A stretch of 64,000 nucleotides of DNA from Bog-159 sp963756605 (GCA_963756605.1 CAVWOT010000019.1:428866-492865); one strand, 5' to 3'. Counted from the stretch's first letter, positions 54,100 through 63,545 are shown. A program made the numbers and translations. Notes: generated from the sequence alone by a model not told the origin.

Positions 54100-55203
54100 A
54101 TGCGCACACTCTTCACACTGGCAACGTTGTTGGCCGTGTTGGCCGCGTTGGCCACGGCCGCCGGGCCAGGTTTGGCCGCGGATCCGCTGGTGGTGCTGGC
54201 AACCTCCAGCGCGGGACGCATTGAAGCTTTCGACGCCACCACAATGTATCACATAGGGACCCTTACAGTCGGCAAAAAGGTGGAAAGCGTCAGTGCCAGC
54301 CCGGATGGCCGCAGGCTATACATCGCGCAAGAGGACCCCTCAACGCCGGGTTTATGCTGCAGCCTGTTTACATTGGACCTGGCCACCCGCGAGATGTGCC
54401 GGCTCACCTCTCCAGCCCTGTTTGGGTCGCCTTCGCCGGACGGCGGCCTGCTCTTCACGCAGGGCAAGAGTGGCGTGGACGTATTCGATGCCCGCAGATT
54501 GACCCGTGTCACCACCATGAAAGCACCCGGCGCGTATAATCTGCAGACGTCGCCGGATGGGCGATGGCTGCTGGGCATTACGAATTCGCCCAAGCCGTCG
54601 CTGGACATTTTCAGTGTTCCTGCAGGAGCCATGGCCCACCAGCTTCCCATACCTGATGGACCCGCGACCGGAGCCTGGGCCGGAGATCGCTATTACGTTT
54701 TCACTTACGGTGCCGGCGGGCCGCTCCTATGGCAGGTTCGGCCGGAGGACGCCGAGCTTTCGAACCTCGGGGCATTGGGGTTGCCGGAACTTTATAGCCG
54801 CTGCAACGAGCCGGTTTTGCTCATGCTAACCGGCGCGCCCGACCGGCTCTTTCTGGCGGAAGTTTTCGGATTCAGTGTAGACCGCCGCAACGCCTGTCCG
54901 GGCGCAGCCTTGGGCGGCATTTACGAGATCCGCCTATCCGGGGGTGGCGCGCGCCGCATCGCCGGGTCACTGCAAGTGAACAGGATGCTGGCTTCGCCGG
55001 ATGGCCGCGATCTGTACGTCCTCGAATCCAGCGGCCAACGGGCCAAAGGCGCTGACCGCCTGGTCCGCATCGACACTGGAACCGGATCCGTGGTCCAAAC
55101 CGCGCAATTGCTACCCGGCCGCTGGACCCTGGCGCTGGCCCACGTGCCGCTGAGCCTCATCCCGCAGGGCAAAGAGCGCGCCGTCACCTACTGTTCCCGC
55201 TGA
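54100..55203 (+). CDS. Secreted seven-bladed beta-propeller (YncE-like)
   Basis: 367 residues with a signal peptide (TLATLLAVLAALATAAGPG) and repeating blade motifs: ESVSASPDGRRLYIAQ, FGSPSPDGGLLFTQ, NLQTSPDGRWLLGI and NRMLASPDGRDLYVLES. The SPDG pattern marks YncE/YVTN-type propellers. AGGAGG lies just before the ATG and the FecR-type gene stops 6 bases upstream. Role unknown. Confidence 0.8.
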   Translation: MRTLFTLATLLAVLAALATAAGPGLAADPLVVLATSSAGRIEAFDATTMYHIGTLTVGKKVESVSASPDGRRLYIAQEDPSTPGLCCSLFTLDLATREMCRLTSPALFGSPSPDGGLLFTQGKSGVDVFDARRLTRVTTMKAPGAYNLQTSPDGRWLLGITNSPKPSLDIFSVPAGAMAHQLPIPDGPATGAWAGDRYYVFTYGAGGPLLWQVRPEDAELSNLGALGLPELYSRCNEPVLLMLTGAPDRLFLAEVFGFSVDRRNACPGAALGGIYEIRLSGGGARRIAGSLQVNRMLASPDGRDLYVLESSGQRAKGADRLVRIDTGTGSVVQTAQLLPGRWTLALAHVPLSLIPQGKERAVTYCSR

Positions 55204-55229
55204 TTCGCCCGCTGTGGTCTGATGGAGGG

Positions 55230-56051
55230 ATGCAGTCCTATTTCCGCGTGCCCGCCGCACCGCTCTCGGAGTTTGTCGGACTGCTCTGGATGTACGAAGG
55301 GTATCAGCAGCCGCACAAGAAAGAGCGCCTGCTGCCGGACGGTTCCATGGAACTGGTGGTCAATCTTAACGAAGACCTGGTGCGCGCGTACGATCCGTAT
55401 GAAACGCAAAAATTCCAAAGCTTGCGCGGATCCGTGATGGTGGGGGCGCATTCGGAATTCTTCGTGATCGATACGGCGCAGCAACAAAGCGTAGTCGGCG
55501 TGCACTTTAAACCGGGCGGCGCCTTTCCTTTTTTCGAGCCGCCCGCCAGTGAACTGCAAAACCAGATGGTGTCGTTGGACGATTTGTGGGGGCGGCTGGC
55601 CGGGCAGTTGCGCGACCGCCTGCTTGAGGCAGGCAGTCCACAAGCCATGTTGCGCGTATTGGAGGAGATCCTGATCGCGCGGGCGGGCGGGAGGCTGCAG
55701 CGGCATCCGGCGGTGAGGTTTGCGCTAGGCGAGTTTCACGGCTCAACGCACAGCCGTACGATTGCGCAGGTGAGCGGCCAGATTGGCCTGAGCCCGAAGC
55801 GGTTCATCGAAGTGTTCCGAGGGGAAGTGGGACTCACGCCCAAACTGTTTTGCCGCGTGCGCCGGTTCCAGCGCGCCGTAAGGCTGGCGAGCAGCGGACG
55901 GCCAGTGGAGTGGGCAGCGCTGGCGACGGATTGCGGCTACTTCGACCAGGCGCATTTCATCCACGACTTCCGCGCGTTTTCAGGCATCAACCCGTCCACA
56001 TATATTGCCCAACGCACCGAACATCTGAACCACGTCCCGCTGGCTGAATAG
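55230..56051 (+). CDS. AraC family transcriptional regulator (DUF6597 type)
   Basis: 273 residues. The N-terminal segment has the DUF6597-like LLPDGSMELVVNLNEDL, followed by a C-terminal AraC domain (RTIAQVSGQIGLSPKRFIEV, FRGEVGLTPKLFCRVRRFQ, ALATDCGYFDQAHFIHDFRA). The DNA-binding helices look intact. It is followed 12 bases later by a GNAT gene that may be its target. Confidence 0.9.
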   Translation: MQSYFRVPAAPLSEFVGLLWMYEGYQQPHKKERLLPDGSMELVVNLNEDLVRAYDPYETQKFQSLRGSVMVGAHSEFFVIDTAQQQSVVGVHFKPGGAFPFFEPPASELQNQMVSLDDLWGRLAGQLRDRLLEAGSPQAMLRVLEEILIARAGGRLQRHPAVRFALGEFHGSTHSRTIAQVSGQIGLSPKRFIEVFRGEVGLTPKLFCRVRRFQRAVRLASSGRPVEWAALATDCGYFDQAHFIHDFRAFSGINPSTYIAQRTEHLNHVPLAE

Positions 56052-56063
56052 GAATCCCATCTT

Positions 56064-56591
56064 ATGGTCATTCGCCCAGCCGCCGAGTTCGATATTCCCG
56101 TGATTTTGGATTTGATCAGGCAACTCGCGGATTACGAGCGGCTGGCGCACCAGGTAGTGGCGACGGAGGAGCGGCTGCGCGAGACACTGTTCGGCGCGAC
56201 GCCGGCGGCCGAAGTGCTGCTGGTGGATTATGAGCGCGAGAGCGTGGGTTTTGTTGTGTTCTTCACGACCTATTCCACATTCCTGGCCCAGCCGGGAATC
56301 TATCTCGAGGATTTATATGTGAAGCCGGATCTGCGCGGCAAAGGTATTGGATTGGCACTATTGCAACGGGTCGCCGCGATCGCTATCGAACGCGGCTGCG
56401 GACGGGTCGAGTGGGGAGTGCTTAATTGGAACGAGCCGTCCATTCGTTTCTATAAGAGCCGGGGGGCGGAGCCGCTCGAAGAATGGACGAAATACCGATT
56501 GACGGGGAGGGCGCTCGCGGAACTCGCGGGGAATGCGGCCGGAGACCAAAAAAGGTTCGGTGCAGCGGGGCTTAAGCCCCGCGCCGGCTGA
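56064..56591 (+). CDS. GNAT family acetyltransferase (SSAT-like)
   Basis: 175 residues: VIRPAAEFDIPVILDLIRQL at the start, acetyl-CoA binding motif A in LYVKPDLRGKGIGLALL, then WGVLNWNEPSIRFYKSRGA and EEWTKYRLTG. This resembles diamine N-acetyltransferases. The last residues (GAAGLKPRAG) and the stop codon come from a palindromic repeat, so the natural end was probably earlier. It lies 12 bases after the AraC gene. Confidence 0.87.
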   Translation: MVIRPAAEFDIPVILDLIRQLADYERLAHQVVATEERLRETLFGATPAAEVLLVDYERESVGFVVFFTTYSTFLAQPGIYLEDLYVKPDLRGKGIGLALLQRVAAIAIERGCGRVEWGVLNWNEPSIRFYKSRGAEPLEEWTKYRLTGRALAELAGNAAGDQKRFGAAGLKPRAG

Positions 56592-56602
56592 AGCCCGCCC
56601 TC
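56564..56602. repeat. GC-rich compound palindrome at the GNAT gene end
   Basis: GCGGGGCTTAAGCCCCGC followed by GGCTGAAGCCCGCCC. It belongs to the family at 2163-2187 and 13006-13050. The GNAT stop (56589-56591) lies inside the second half. Confidence 0.65.
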
Positions 56603-56702
56603 CAAAAGGCGCGGACGACGAGCTGAAGTTTGAAGCGTCCGCTACTCCCGTTGATTTTCGTCTGGTTTCCACTATAGCTCGTCAGCGGGCCGAAAATAAG
56701 TT

Positions 56703-56708
56703 TATAAT
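56703..56708 (+). promoter_or_regulatory. Consensus -10 box (TATAAT) before bactofilin
   Basis: TATAAT lies 99 bases upstream of the bactofilin GTG. The -35 region at 16-17 bases upstream is poor, and no operator is seen. Confidence 0.4.
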
Positions 56709-56806
56709 CGGGTGAGGGTTTTGGCCGGTATCCGCGCCCAGCCCGCTGTAAATCAAGTTACGCAGTATCATGACCGTACTCATACTCCAGAAAGGGGGCC
56801 GCTTTC

Positions 56807-57391
56807 GTGAGCGTTTGGAATAAGCAGCGCAAGGAAGAAGAGCCTGTCAGTCCCTTGAACTCGAATCCCGTCAGGCCGGCGCCGCTGGCGCAGCCTGTGG
56901 AAGCCAAGAAGGAGGCAACAACTTTGTCCAGCATGCCCGCAGGAAGAATGGAACCGGAATCGTCGCGCGGTGGATCGGCCACCATTGGAAAGGCCGTCAA
57001 GATTGCCGGCCAGATCTACAGCCGCGAAGACCTGTACGTGGATGGCGATGTGGAAGGCACCATCGAGCTAATGGAGCATAAGCTCACCGTAGGCCCTAAC
57101 GGCAAGGTACACGCGGGCGTGAAGGCCCGCGAGGTGGTGGCGTTGGGAGTGATTCAAGGCAACGTGGAAGCAAGCGACCGCATCGAGATCCGCAAGGACG
57201 CGAAGTTAGTGGGCGATATCAAGACGGCCCGTATCATCATCGAGGACGGCGCGTATTTTAAGGGCAGCATCGATATCGTTAAATCGGAGCCTAAAGCGGC
57301 GCCCAGCCAGCCGCGTCCGCAGGCGGCGGCTGCTCCCGCGCCGGCGGTGCCTGTCGCGGTGACCGCGGGCGCAGGGGACGCCAAGCGCTAG
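56807..57391 (+). CDS. Bactofilin
   Basis: 194 residues from a GTG start with a G-rich region upstream. A disordered, proline-containing N-terminus precedes the bactofilin (DUF583) beta-helix (about 70-165): GKAVKIAGQIYSREDLYVDG, VEGTIELMEHKLTVGPNGKV and KLVGDIKTARIIIEDGAYFK. The C-terminus is rich in alanine and proline. Bactofilins polymerise into filaments that organise cell shape and polarity. The methyltransferase-like gene begins 15 bases later. Confidence 0.92.
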   Translation: MSVWNKQRKEEEPVSPLNSNPVRPAPLAQPVEAKKEATTLSSMPAGRMEPESSRGGSATIGKAVKIAGQIYSREDLYVDGDVEGTIELMEHKLTVGPNGKVHAGVKAREVVALGVIQGNVEASDRIEIRKDAKLVGDIKTARIIIEDGAYFKGSIDIVKSEPKAAPSQPRPQAAAAPAPAVPVAVTAGAGDAKR

Positions 57392-57406
57392 CCCGCCGGC
57401 GGGGAT

Positions 57407-58111
57407 GTGGACTTGTTGAGCGAACGGCTGAAGAGTTTTCTGCGCAGCCCGGGCTCGTACGGCGGCGCAGGCCCGCCCACCAATGGTGGGAACGGGCCGC
57501 GCTTCGCCTCCAGCCCCGGCCAGGCCGCTGCCTCAGAGGCGCGCCAAAGCCGCGGCCTCGATCAGTTTTTCGGTTCTTTTCGCGACCAGACCGGACTGTC
57601 GATCCTGGACCTGAGCGGAGCCCACCAGGAAAACATCAACTTCATCACCAGCCTGGGACACAGATTCTACTCCGAGGATTTCCTGCGCATCTTTCAGGAG
57701 ACCTTTGCGGAGGATATCGCGGACCAATCCAATCCCGGGCGGATCCATTACTTCCTGCGGCAAAGCCTGGAATATCCCGACGAGCAGTTTGACGGCGTGC
57801 TGGCTTGGGATGCGCTGGAATACATGGAACCTGCACTGCTGGCGGCCACCGCCGACCAGTTATTACGCATCCTCAAACCCAAAGGCTACATGCTGGCCAT
57901 CTTCCATTCTGCCGAGCGCAAACAACAGGTGCCCAATTACAGCTTTCGGATTCAGGATCTGCGCACCTTACAAGTGAGCCGGTACGGGGAGCGCGCCGCT
58001 TCCCGTCAACTATTCAATAACCGGAGCGTTGAGAAGCTGTTTCACAACTTCGATTCGGTGAAATTTTTTCTGACGCGCGATAATCTGCGGGAAGTGATCG
58101 TGCGCAAGTAA
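57407..58111 (+). CDS. Class I methyltransferase-like protein linked to bactofilin
   Basis: 234 residues from a GTG. A disordered N-terminus rich in G, P and S precedes a Rossmann-like domain: SILDLSGAHQENINFI in place of a GxGxG motif I, then DGVLAWDALEYMEP and LLRILKPKGYMLAIFHS. The binding glycines are partly lost, so cofactor use is doubtful. It is probably co-transcribed with bactofilin 15 bases upstream. Confidence 0.78.
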   Translation: MDLLSERLKSFLRSPGSYGGAGPPTNGGNGPRFASSPGQAAASEARQSRGLDQFFGSFRDQTGLSILDLSGAHQENINFITSLGHRFYSEDFLRIFQETFAEDIADQSNPGRIHYFLRQSLEYPDEQFDGVLAWDALEYMEPALLAATADQLLRILKPKGYMLAIFHSAERKQQVPNYSFRIQDLRTLQVSRYGERAASRQLFNNRSVEKLFHNFDSVKFFLTRDNLREVIVRK

Positions 58112-58141
58112 GCGAGCCGGCGCGATTTTTCCGCAGCCTGT

Positions 58142-60601
58142 TTACGGCCGCCCGCCAGACACCACAATATTGACCAGCTTGTTCGGCACCACGATCACCT
58201 TCTTGATTTCCTTGCCATCCGTGAATGGGCGGATCTTGGGATCCTCCAAGGCGCGCGCTTTCAGCGTATCTTCCGCCGTGCCGAACGGCAGGTGCAGGTG
58301 ACTGCGCAACTTGCCGTTCACCTGCACCACGATCTCGGCTAAATCCTCTTGCGCTAACTCGGCGTCGAAGGCAGGCCAGGGCTGCCGAAAGACGGGACCC
58401 TCCCGCCCCAGTTCTTCCCAAATCTCCTGCGCCAGGTAGGGCGCAAACGGGCCCAGCAACAGAGTGAGCTTCTCCAGCACTTCGGCCAATGTAGCCCCGC
58501 TCAAGCGCGGCTCTTCGTCGATCAGATCATTCATCAGCTCCATGACGGCGGAGATGGATGTATTGAAATGCCAGCGCGATTCAAAGTCCTCGGTGATTTT
58601 TCGGATGGTCTGGTGCAGTTTGCGCAGAACCTTGCGGTCCGCGTCGGGTGCGCCGGGGGAGGCGGCGCGGGCGCGCTCCAGATTGCGGGTCGCGAAACGG
58701 TAGACGCGGCCGAGGAAGCGGTAAATGCCTTCGGCGCGTTCATCGCGCCAGTCGACTTCCTTTTCGGGCGGCCCGGCAAACAGGATAAACAAGCGGGCCG
58801 TATCCGCGCCGTATCGATCGGCCAGAGAATCCGCGCCCACCACGTTGCCCTTAGATTTCGACATCTTGGCGCCGTCGGCGATCACCATCCCCTGCGTGAA
58901 GAGTCGCCGGATCGGTTCGGAGTTCTTCACCAGTCCAATGTCGCGCATCATTTTGGTGAAGAAGCGCGAATAGATGAGGTGCAGAATGGCGTGCTCCACC
59001 CCGCCGATATATTGATCGATCTCGAACCAGTAAGCGATCTTGGCCGGATCAAACGGCATGCGATCGTTGTGCGCATCGCAGTAGCGATAGAAATACCAGG
59101 ATGAGTCGAAGAATGTATCCATGGTATCGGTCTCGCGCCGCGCCGCGCCGCCGCAGCGCGGACATTTCACATTCACGAACTCGGGCACCTCTTCGAGCGG
59201 CGAGCGGCCGGTGCCGGTGAACTGCACGTTCAGCGGCAGCACCACGGGCAGATCGGTCTCAGGCACGGGAACCACGCCGCACGCGGGACAGTGAATCACG
59301 GGAATGGGCGTGCCCCAGTAACGCTGCCGGGAGATACCCCAATCCTTAATGCGAAACGTGACGGCGGCCTTGCCGAAACCGTCCGCCTCGGCCTTGCGGT
59401 TCATCTGGCGGCGGGCTTCCGCGCTAGGCAGGCCGGACCATTCGCCTGAATTCTGGACCACACCGTCCTCGGTGAAAGCGGTCCGCATTTCCTCCACCCA
59501 CGCCAGGTCCCCATCCACCGGCCGGATCACGGGACGGATGGGGATTTCATATTTGGTGCAGAATTCAAAATCGCGTTCGTCGTGCGCGGGCACGGCCATG
59601 ATCGCGCCCGTGCCGTAGGTCATCAGAACGAAGTTGCCTATCCACACCGGAGTCTTGTCGTGACTGAACGGATTGATGGCATAGTGTCCGGTAAAGAAGC
59701 CTTCCTTGACGATATCGCCGGGATCCTGGGCGGCACGCGTGTCGATCATGCGCTTAGCGCGTGCCTGACCTTCTGCGTTGAGCAACTGCGCCACCAGCGG
59801 GTGCTCAGGCGCCAGAATGACGCACGTCGCGCCGAAGATGGTGTCCACGCGCGTGGTGAACACGCGAATGGTCGCGCCGTCTTCAAGGCGGAAATCGGCC
59901 TCGGTGCCTTCGGAGCGGCCGATCCAGTTACGCTGCATGGTAAGTACACGCTCGGGCCAGCCGCCTTCGAGGCGTGCGATATCGCGCAACAGCTCGTCCG
60001 CATAATCCGTGATACGGAGGAACCACTGCTCGAGCGCGCGTTGCTCGACGGGGGTATCTTCGTGCCGCCAGCAGCAGCCGTTCACCACCTGCTCGTTGGC
60101 CAGCACCGTGCAGCATTTCGGGCACCAGTTCACCAGCGCCTTCTTGCGATAGGCCAGGCCGCGCTCCAGCATCTTCAGGAAGAACCACTGGTTCCAGCGG
60201 TAGTATTCCGGCTCGCAGGTGGATACCTCGCGATCCCAGTCGTAGCTGAAGCCGAAGCGCCGGTGCGTCTTTTTCATAGCCGCTATATTCTGCCGCGTCC
60301 AGTCGCGCGGATGGCGCTGGTTGGCGATGGCGGCGTTTTCGGCAGGCAGGCCGAACGCGTCCCAACCCATGGGATGCAGCACGTTGAACCCGCGCATCCA
60401 CTTGTAGCGCGCCAGCGCGTCGCCGATCGCGTAATTGCGGATGTGGCCGATATGCAGCGTGCCGCTGGGATACGGCAGCATCTCCAGCACGTAGTATTTA
60501 GGGAGCGCGGAGTTCTCCTCGGCCTTATAAAACGCGGCATTCTGCCACCGCGCGTACCATTTCAGCTCGATCTGGTTGTGGTCGTACGGCTTTTCGGGCA
60601 T
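58142..60601 (-). CDS. leuS: Leucyl-tRNA synthetase
   Basis: 819 residues, the usual bacterial LeuS length. The HIGH region is PYPSGTLHIGHIRNY (near residue 41) and the KMSKS loop is GAKMSKSKGNVVG (near 579). Between them lies the CP1 editing domain (TTRVDTIFGATCVIL, YAINPFSHDKTPVWIG). The C-terminal anticodon-binding region ends VPNKLVNIVVSGGRP. It ligates leucine to tRNA-Leu. A broken endonuclease IV gene lies directly upstream. Confidence 0.96.
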   Translation of the reverse strand: MPEKPYDHNQIELKWYARWQNAAFYKAEENSALPKYYVLEMLPYPSGTLHIGHIRNYAIGDALARYKWMRGFNVLHPMGWDAFGLPAENAAIANQRHPRDWTRQNIAAMKKTHRRFGFSYDWDREVSTCEPEYYRWNQWFFLKMLERGLAYRKKALVNWCPKCCTVLANEQVVNGCCWRHEDTPVEQRALEQWFLRITDYADELLRDIARLEGGWPERVLTMQRNWIGRSEGTEADFRLEDGATIRVFTTRVDTIFGATCVILAPEHPLVAQLLNAEGQARAKRMIDTRAAQDPGDIVKEGFFTGHYAINPFSHDKTPVWIGNFVLMTYGTGAIMAVPAHDERDFEFCTKYEIPIRPVIRPVDGDLAWVEEMRTAFTEDGVVQNSGEWSGLPSAEARRQMNRKAEADGFGKAAVTFRIKDWGISRQRYWGTPIPVIHCPACGVVPVPETDLPVVLPLNVQFTGTGRSPLEEVPEFVNVKCPRCGGAARRETDTMDTFFDSSWYFYRYCDAHNDRMPFDPAKIAYWFEIDQYIGGVEHAILHLIYSRFFTKMMRDIGLVKNSEPIRRLFTQGMVIADGAKMSKSKGNVVGADSLADRYGADTARLFILFAGPPEKEVDWRDERAEGIYRFLGRVYRFATRNLERARAASPGAPDADRKVLRKLHQTIRKITEDFESRWHFNTSISAVMELMNDLIDEEPRLSGATLAEVLEKLTLLLGPFAPYLAQEIWEELGREGPVFRQPWPAFDAELAQEDLAEIVVQVNGKLRSHLHLPFGTAEDTLKARALEDPKIRPFTDGKEIKKVIVVPNKLVNIVVSGGRP

Positions 60602-60602
60602 A

Positions 60603-61350
60603 GCTTCTTTAAGTTTTCCAGATTACGGCGGTCGTCGCCAGGGTGGTCGACGGGCGTTTCCAGGATGAACGGCTTCGCCCGCAGCTTCGGATGTGCCAGC
60701 AAGCGCCGGAATCCGATCTTGCCAATGTACCCTTCACCTATATTCGCATGCCGGTCCAGGTTGCGAACCCAGCGCCGTCTTGGAATCGTTGGCACGCAGC
60801 AGTTTCACGTTCTCGATTCCCAAAATGCAATCGGCTTCGGCGACTGTCTCACGCAAGCCAGCCGTGCTGCAGATATCGTACCTGGCGGCCAGCAGATGGC
60901 ACGTATTCACACAATTATCCCACCCGCACATCCATGATGGCGCCGGCGTGATCGCGGATGGCGCGGAGCTCCGCGAAGCGGCTGCCGGCCTGCATTCCGC
61001 AACCCGCCGTATTTTCCAGAAGCACTGACACACCACCGAGCGCGAGGCCACTCTTGTAGCTGCCCGGGTGCACCATCACATACTCGGCGCCTATGGCCGC
61101 GGCACGCTCGAGTTCCGAGCGGAAGCAGGCGATCGACCGGCTGCGTATGGTGGAATCGGCCGGCGCGAGATTCACCAGGTAGTTCGCGTGAATCGCCAGC
61201 GGATATAAATCCAAATTTTTCGCGCGCGCGCCCCAATAATTGCATTTCCCCGGCAGTGTGAGACGACGCGCACCACATGCGGGGCTGGACGAAAAAATCT
61301 GAAATGTATTGGCGCCTAACCCGGAAGCTTCTAAAGCACAAAGGCTCACT
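60603..61350 (-). pseudogene. nfo: Endonuclease IV (AP endonuclease), multiply frameshifted
   Basis: Ordered blocks of Nfo appear in changing frames: ASGLGANTFQIFSSSP, QPRMW in a neighbouring frame, LYPLAIHANYLVNLAPADS, AIGAEYVMVHPGSYKSGLAL, VSVLLENTAG, then NTCHLLAARYDI and KPFILETPVDHPGDDRRNLE. These include metal-site residues of the TIM barrel (HANY, HPG, ENTAG, TCH, ETP). At least three frame changes break the gene. It once ended near the leuS start. Confidence 0.8.
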
Positions 61351-61816
61351 TACGATGCCCGCTTCCGACAGATGCGCACGCTCGGCGGTGATGCCGAAAA
61401 CCTGGCGACCAATGTCGTCAGATAGGTGGTCCAGGCGCTGGTGCACTTGCTGCGAGGCCTCGATGCTGCGCGAAGAACGGGATCCAGCTTCTCTCGCTCC
61501 GCCGCCAGGCGTTCCGGCACACCCAGTGCGATCCGATTGTTGTAAATCGGCGGTGAAATCGATGAGGTCCGAAAGGGTGTCCGCAAGGATCACCGGCGGG
61601 CCATGGGCAAGTTGATCGACAAACGAATAAAGATCCGCGCGCCCTTGTTCTCTATGCCGAGGTCCGGCAGTTTTACCGGAATCTGGTTCGCGTCGAACCG
61701 TTCCTGGGCCAGCGCGCACATGGCGAACTTGCGCCCAGCCCGAAGGGCCTAACCGTCGGACGCCAAGTCTGGGTCCACGTGCGCGAGGACGTCGATCAGC
61801 CGCCGGAACAAAACGC
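61351..61816. other. Decayed stretch between nfo and integrase relics
   Basis: Minus-strand pieces such as DLIDFTADLQQS and HQRLDHLSDDIGRQVFGI look like protein, but no open frame or family is clear. It may be the upstream end of the broken region or another lost gene. Confidence 0.4.
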
Positions 61817-62470
61817 ATGTATCACTCCGGGCTCCCTCTCCACATCAAACCGTTCTTCGGGCACCTGCCGCCGCAGAAGCTCACGACCGACACTTTGCGC
61901 GAATATCGGGACAGGGATCCCGCGAAAGAGCGGAAAAAACCCGAAGACCGGCTCGTTCAGCGGAATCTTGCATTACGCACTGAAGACGAATGGCAAACTC
62001 CACCTCTCGGTTCCCTACTTCCCCATGCGCAAAGAGGAAAACGTCCGGACTGGATTCCTTCGGGAGGGAAGTTCAAGGAACTTCATGAGGCGCTGCCGCA
62101 CGCCGGCGCGAAAGCGCTGGCCGCCGCATCCTTCTATACCGGCGTCCGCAAGGGCGAGTTGACCAAAGTGAACTGGGATCAAGTGGATTTTGAAGTGAGG
62201 AGCGTGACCAGCTCTACCCCGAAGGCGAGGCGGTGTTCGCTTACGAAGGTCACCGGATGAGGGACCTAAAACGTGCTTGGAAAGCCGTCGTGCGAGACGG
62301 CGAAGGTCGATGGCTCCCTATTCCATGACCTGCGCTGGAGCGCGAACCGCAACACGCGTGACGCGAACCTGCCACAGCCCATGCGCATGAAGATTATGGG
62401 GCGCACAAGACGGCGTCGATGGATCGGCGGTAGGGGATCGTGGACCTGACCGTAGCAAGGCATCGGCGAA
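61817..62470 (+). pseudogene. Tyrosine recombinase (integrase), catalytic Tyr replaced by stop
   Basis: Blocks in order: HIKPFFGHLPPQKLTTDTLR (N-terminal SAM-like domain), VPYFPMRKEENVRTGFL in another frame, AASFYTGVRKGELTKVNWDQ with the first catalytic Arg, LFHDLRWSANRN with the HxxR pair, MRMKIMG, then GAHKTASMDRR in another frame. The next codon, where Tyr is expected in RRYGIVD, is TAG at 62431-62433. Several frameshifts also exist. Confidence 0.8.
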
Positions 62471-62543
62471 GGCTGTCTCAGAAACCGCCTGAGGACGTTT
62501 CGACATCGCTACTTTGCGTGGTGGCCTATCCGAAGAACCCGTT

Positions 62544-62921
62544 TCACGCTGGCACCTCGTAAGAGATACCAAACTGATTAGCGACGGCGGAGATACGTGG
62601 GTCGGCCGTCCATAGCTGCAATCGCCCGACGACAGCGGACGCCAAAAGGTGAACGTCGATCCAGCCCATCCCGAGACCATGCAAGTCGCGATCGCGAACG
62701 AACGCGACGACGTCACGGTGAGGAACCATGGCCGCTTGATGCATCCGCTCGTAGGCGGCTAGCAGCTTCCTGCGGCCACCGCGGTCGCCGATGAGAAGTT
62801 CGCCATAGACCAACTCGTGCCCCGTCACTTCATCGAGACCGAGGAGTCTATCTAACTCGGCCGCAAACGGCGCTCGGCCGGTAACGAACCGAATCCACAC
62901 GGAAGTGTCCACCAGAATCAT
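62544..62921 (-). CDS. vapC: VapC-family PIN-domain toxin
   Basis: 125 residues with the PIN acidic residues Asp5 (LVDTSVW), Glu41 (YGELL), Asp89 (GWIDVHLLASA) and Asp107 (TADPRI). VapC toxins are RNases acting on tRNA or rRNA. Its ATG overlaps the vapB stop by one base (TGATG), typical for toxin-antitoxin operons. All catalytic residues are in place. Confidence 0.92.
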   Translation of the reverse strand: MILVDTSVWIRFVTGRAPFAAELDRLLGLDEVTGHELVYGELLIGDRGGRRKLLAAYERMHQAAMVPHRDVVAFVRDRDLHGLGMGWIDVHLLASAVVGRLQLWTADPRISAVANQFGISYEVPA

Positions 62922-63136
62922 CAGGCCACCCTTCGTTTGGACGACGGCCTTTCACGATGCCTGGGCACGTCGCTTGCGCCAGGTTCGGTGCCGCGCAGAG
63001 TCCGAAGACGTTGGTAAGCCGCGTGGCGTACCAAGGCTTCAAGGCCCAAACGCAAGGTCGCCGTATCCGTTGTTGCACCGCAGGCCGCCTTCGCCTCTTT
63101 GAGGAGTTGGTCATCGACGTTGAATGTTTTCTTCAT
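62921..63136 (-). CDS. vapB: VapB-family antitoxin
   Basis: 71 residues: KKTFNVDDQLLKEAKAACGA then TDTATLRLGLEALVRHAAYQ, a ribbon-helix-helix N-terminus and the basic C-terminal tail (RERPSSKRRVA) that would cover VapC. It precedes vapC with a one-base overlap. It should repress its own promoter with VapC. Confidence 0.9.
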   Translation of the reverse strand: MKKTFNVDDQLLKEAKAACGATTDTATLRLGLEALVRHAAYQRLRTLRGTEPGASDVPRHRERPSSKRRVA

Positions 63137-63165
63137 ACATATAATTCTGCCATAAGCATATGGCT
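63137..63165 (-). promoter_or_regulatory. AT-rich promoter/operator region of vapBC
   Basis: An AT-rich patch with CATATA and CATATG half-sites about 20 bases apart, directly upstream of the vapB start. Such repeats are usual binding sites for antitoxin-toxin complexes. Confidence 0.35.
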
Positions 63166-63545
63166 ATCGCGACCATACCAATGCGCCGGTGAAGCTGCGA
63201 CGTATTCGCGGCGTCAAACATCTGAAGCCCGTGTCGTCTTAGCGGCTGCCGATCGGTTTGCTGATAGCGTCACGCCGCAATGGGGCGGCCGGCGGGACTT
63301 CGTGTGCATCCGGCCGCCCGGCAGTTCGTTCCGTCTTTTCAGTTCTCCCCGATGGGCTGCGCCGTGACCTCGGGCAGGGTGAATCACTTCGATGCCGGAA
63401 AAACGTGCAAAACCCGTTATGTCGAACGCCAGAACACCCGTGAGACCGGGCACTTGCATCGCGGCAACCCCAACTGGCGGTGAAGAGTTGCTCGAGGTCG
63501 GTGCCGCACCCGGGTGCCAAAATATAACGCCGGTCTCCTCCAGCT
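63166..63545. other. Non-coding stretch
   Basis: 380 bases with no supported gene. Open frames on both strands here are low-complexity shadows without binding sites or family features. No repeats are seen. Confidence 0.4.

Noticed and set aside
59582..60937. 451-residue plus-strand open frame
   Set aside because: Antisense of leuS, and runs into the nfo relic; arises from high GC content.
60907..61818. 303-residue minus-strand open frame
   Set aside because: It joins one frame of the broken nfo gene to unassigned sequence; nfo homology alternates between frames, so this is not a real protein.
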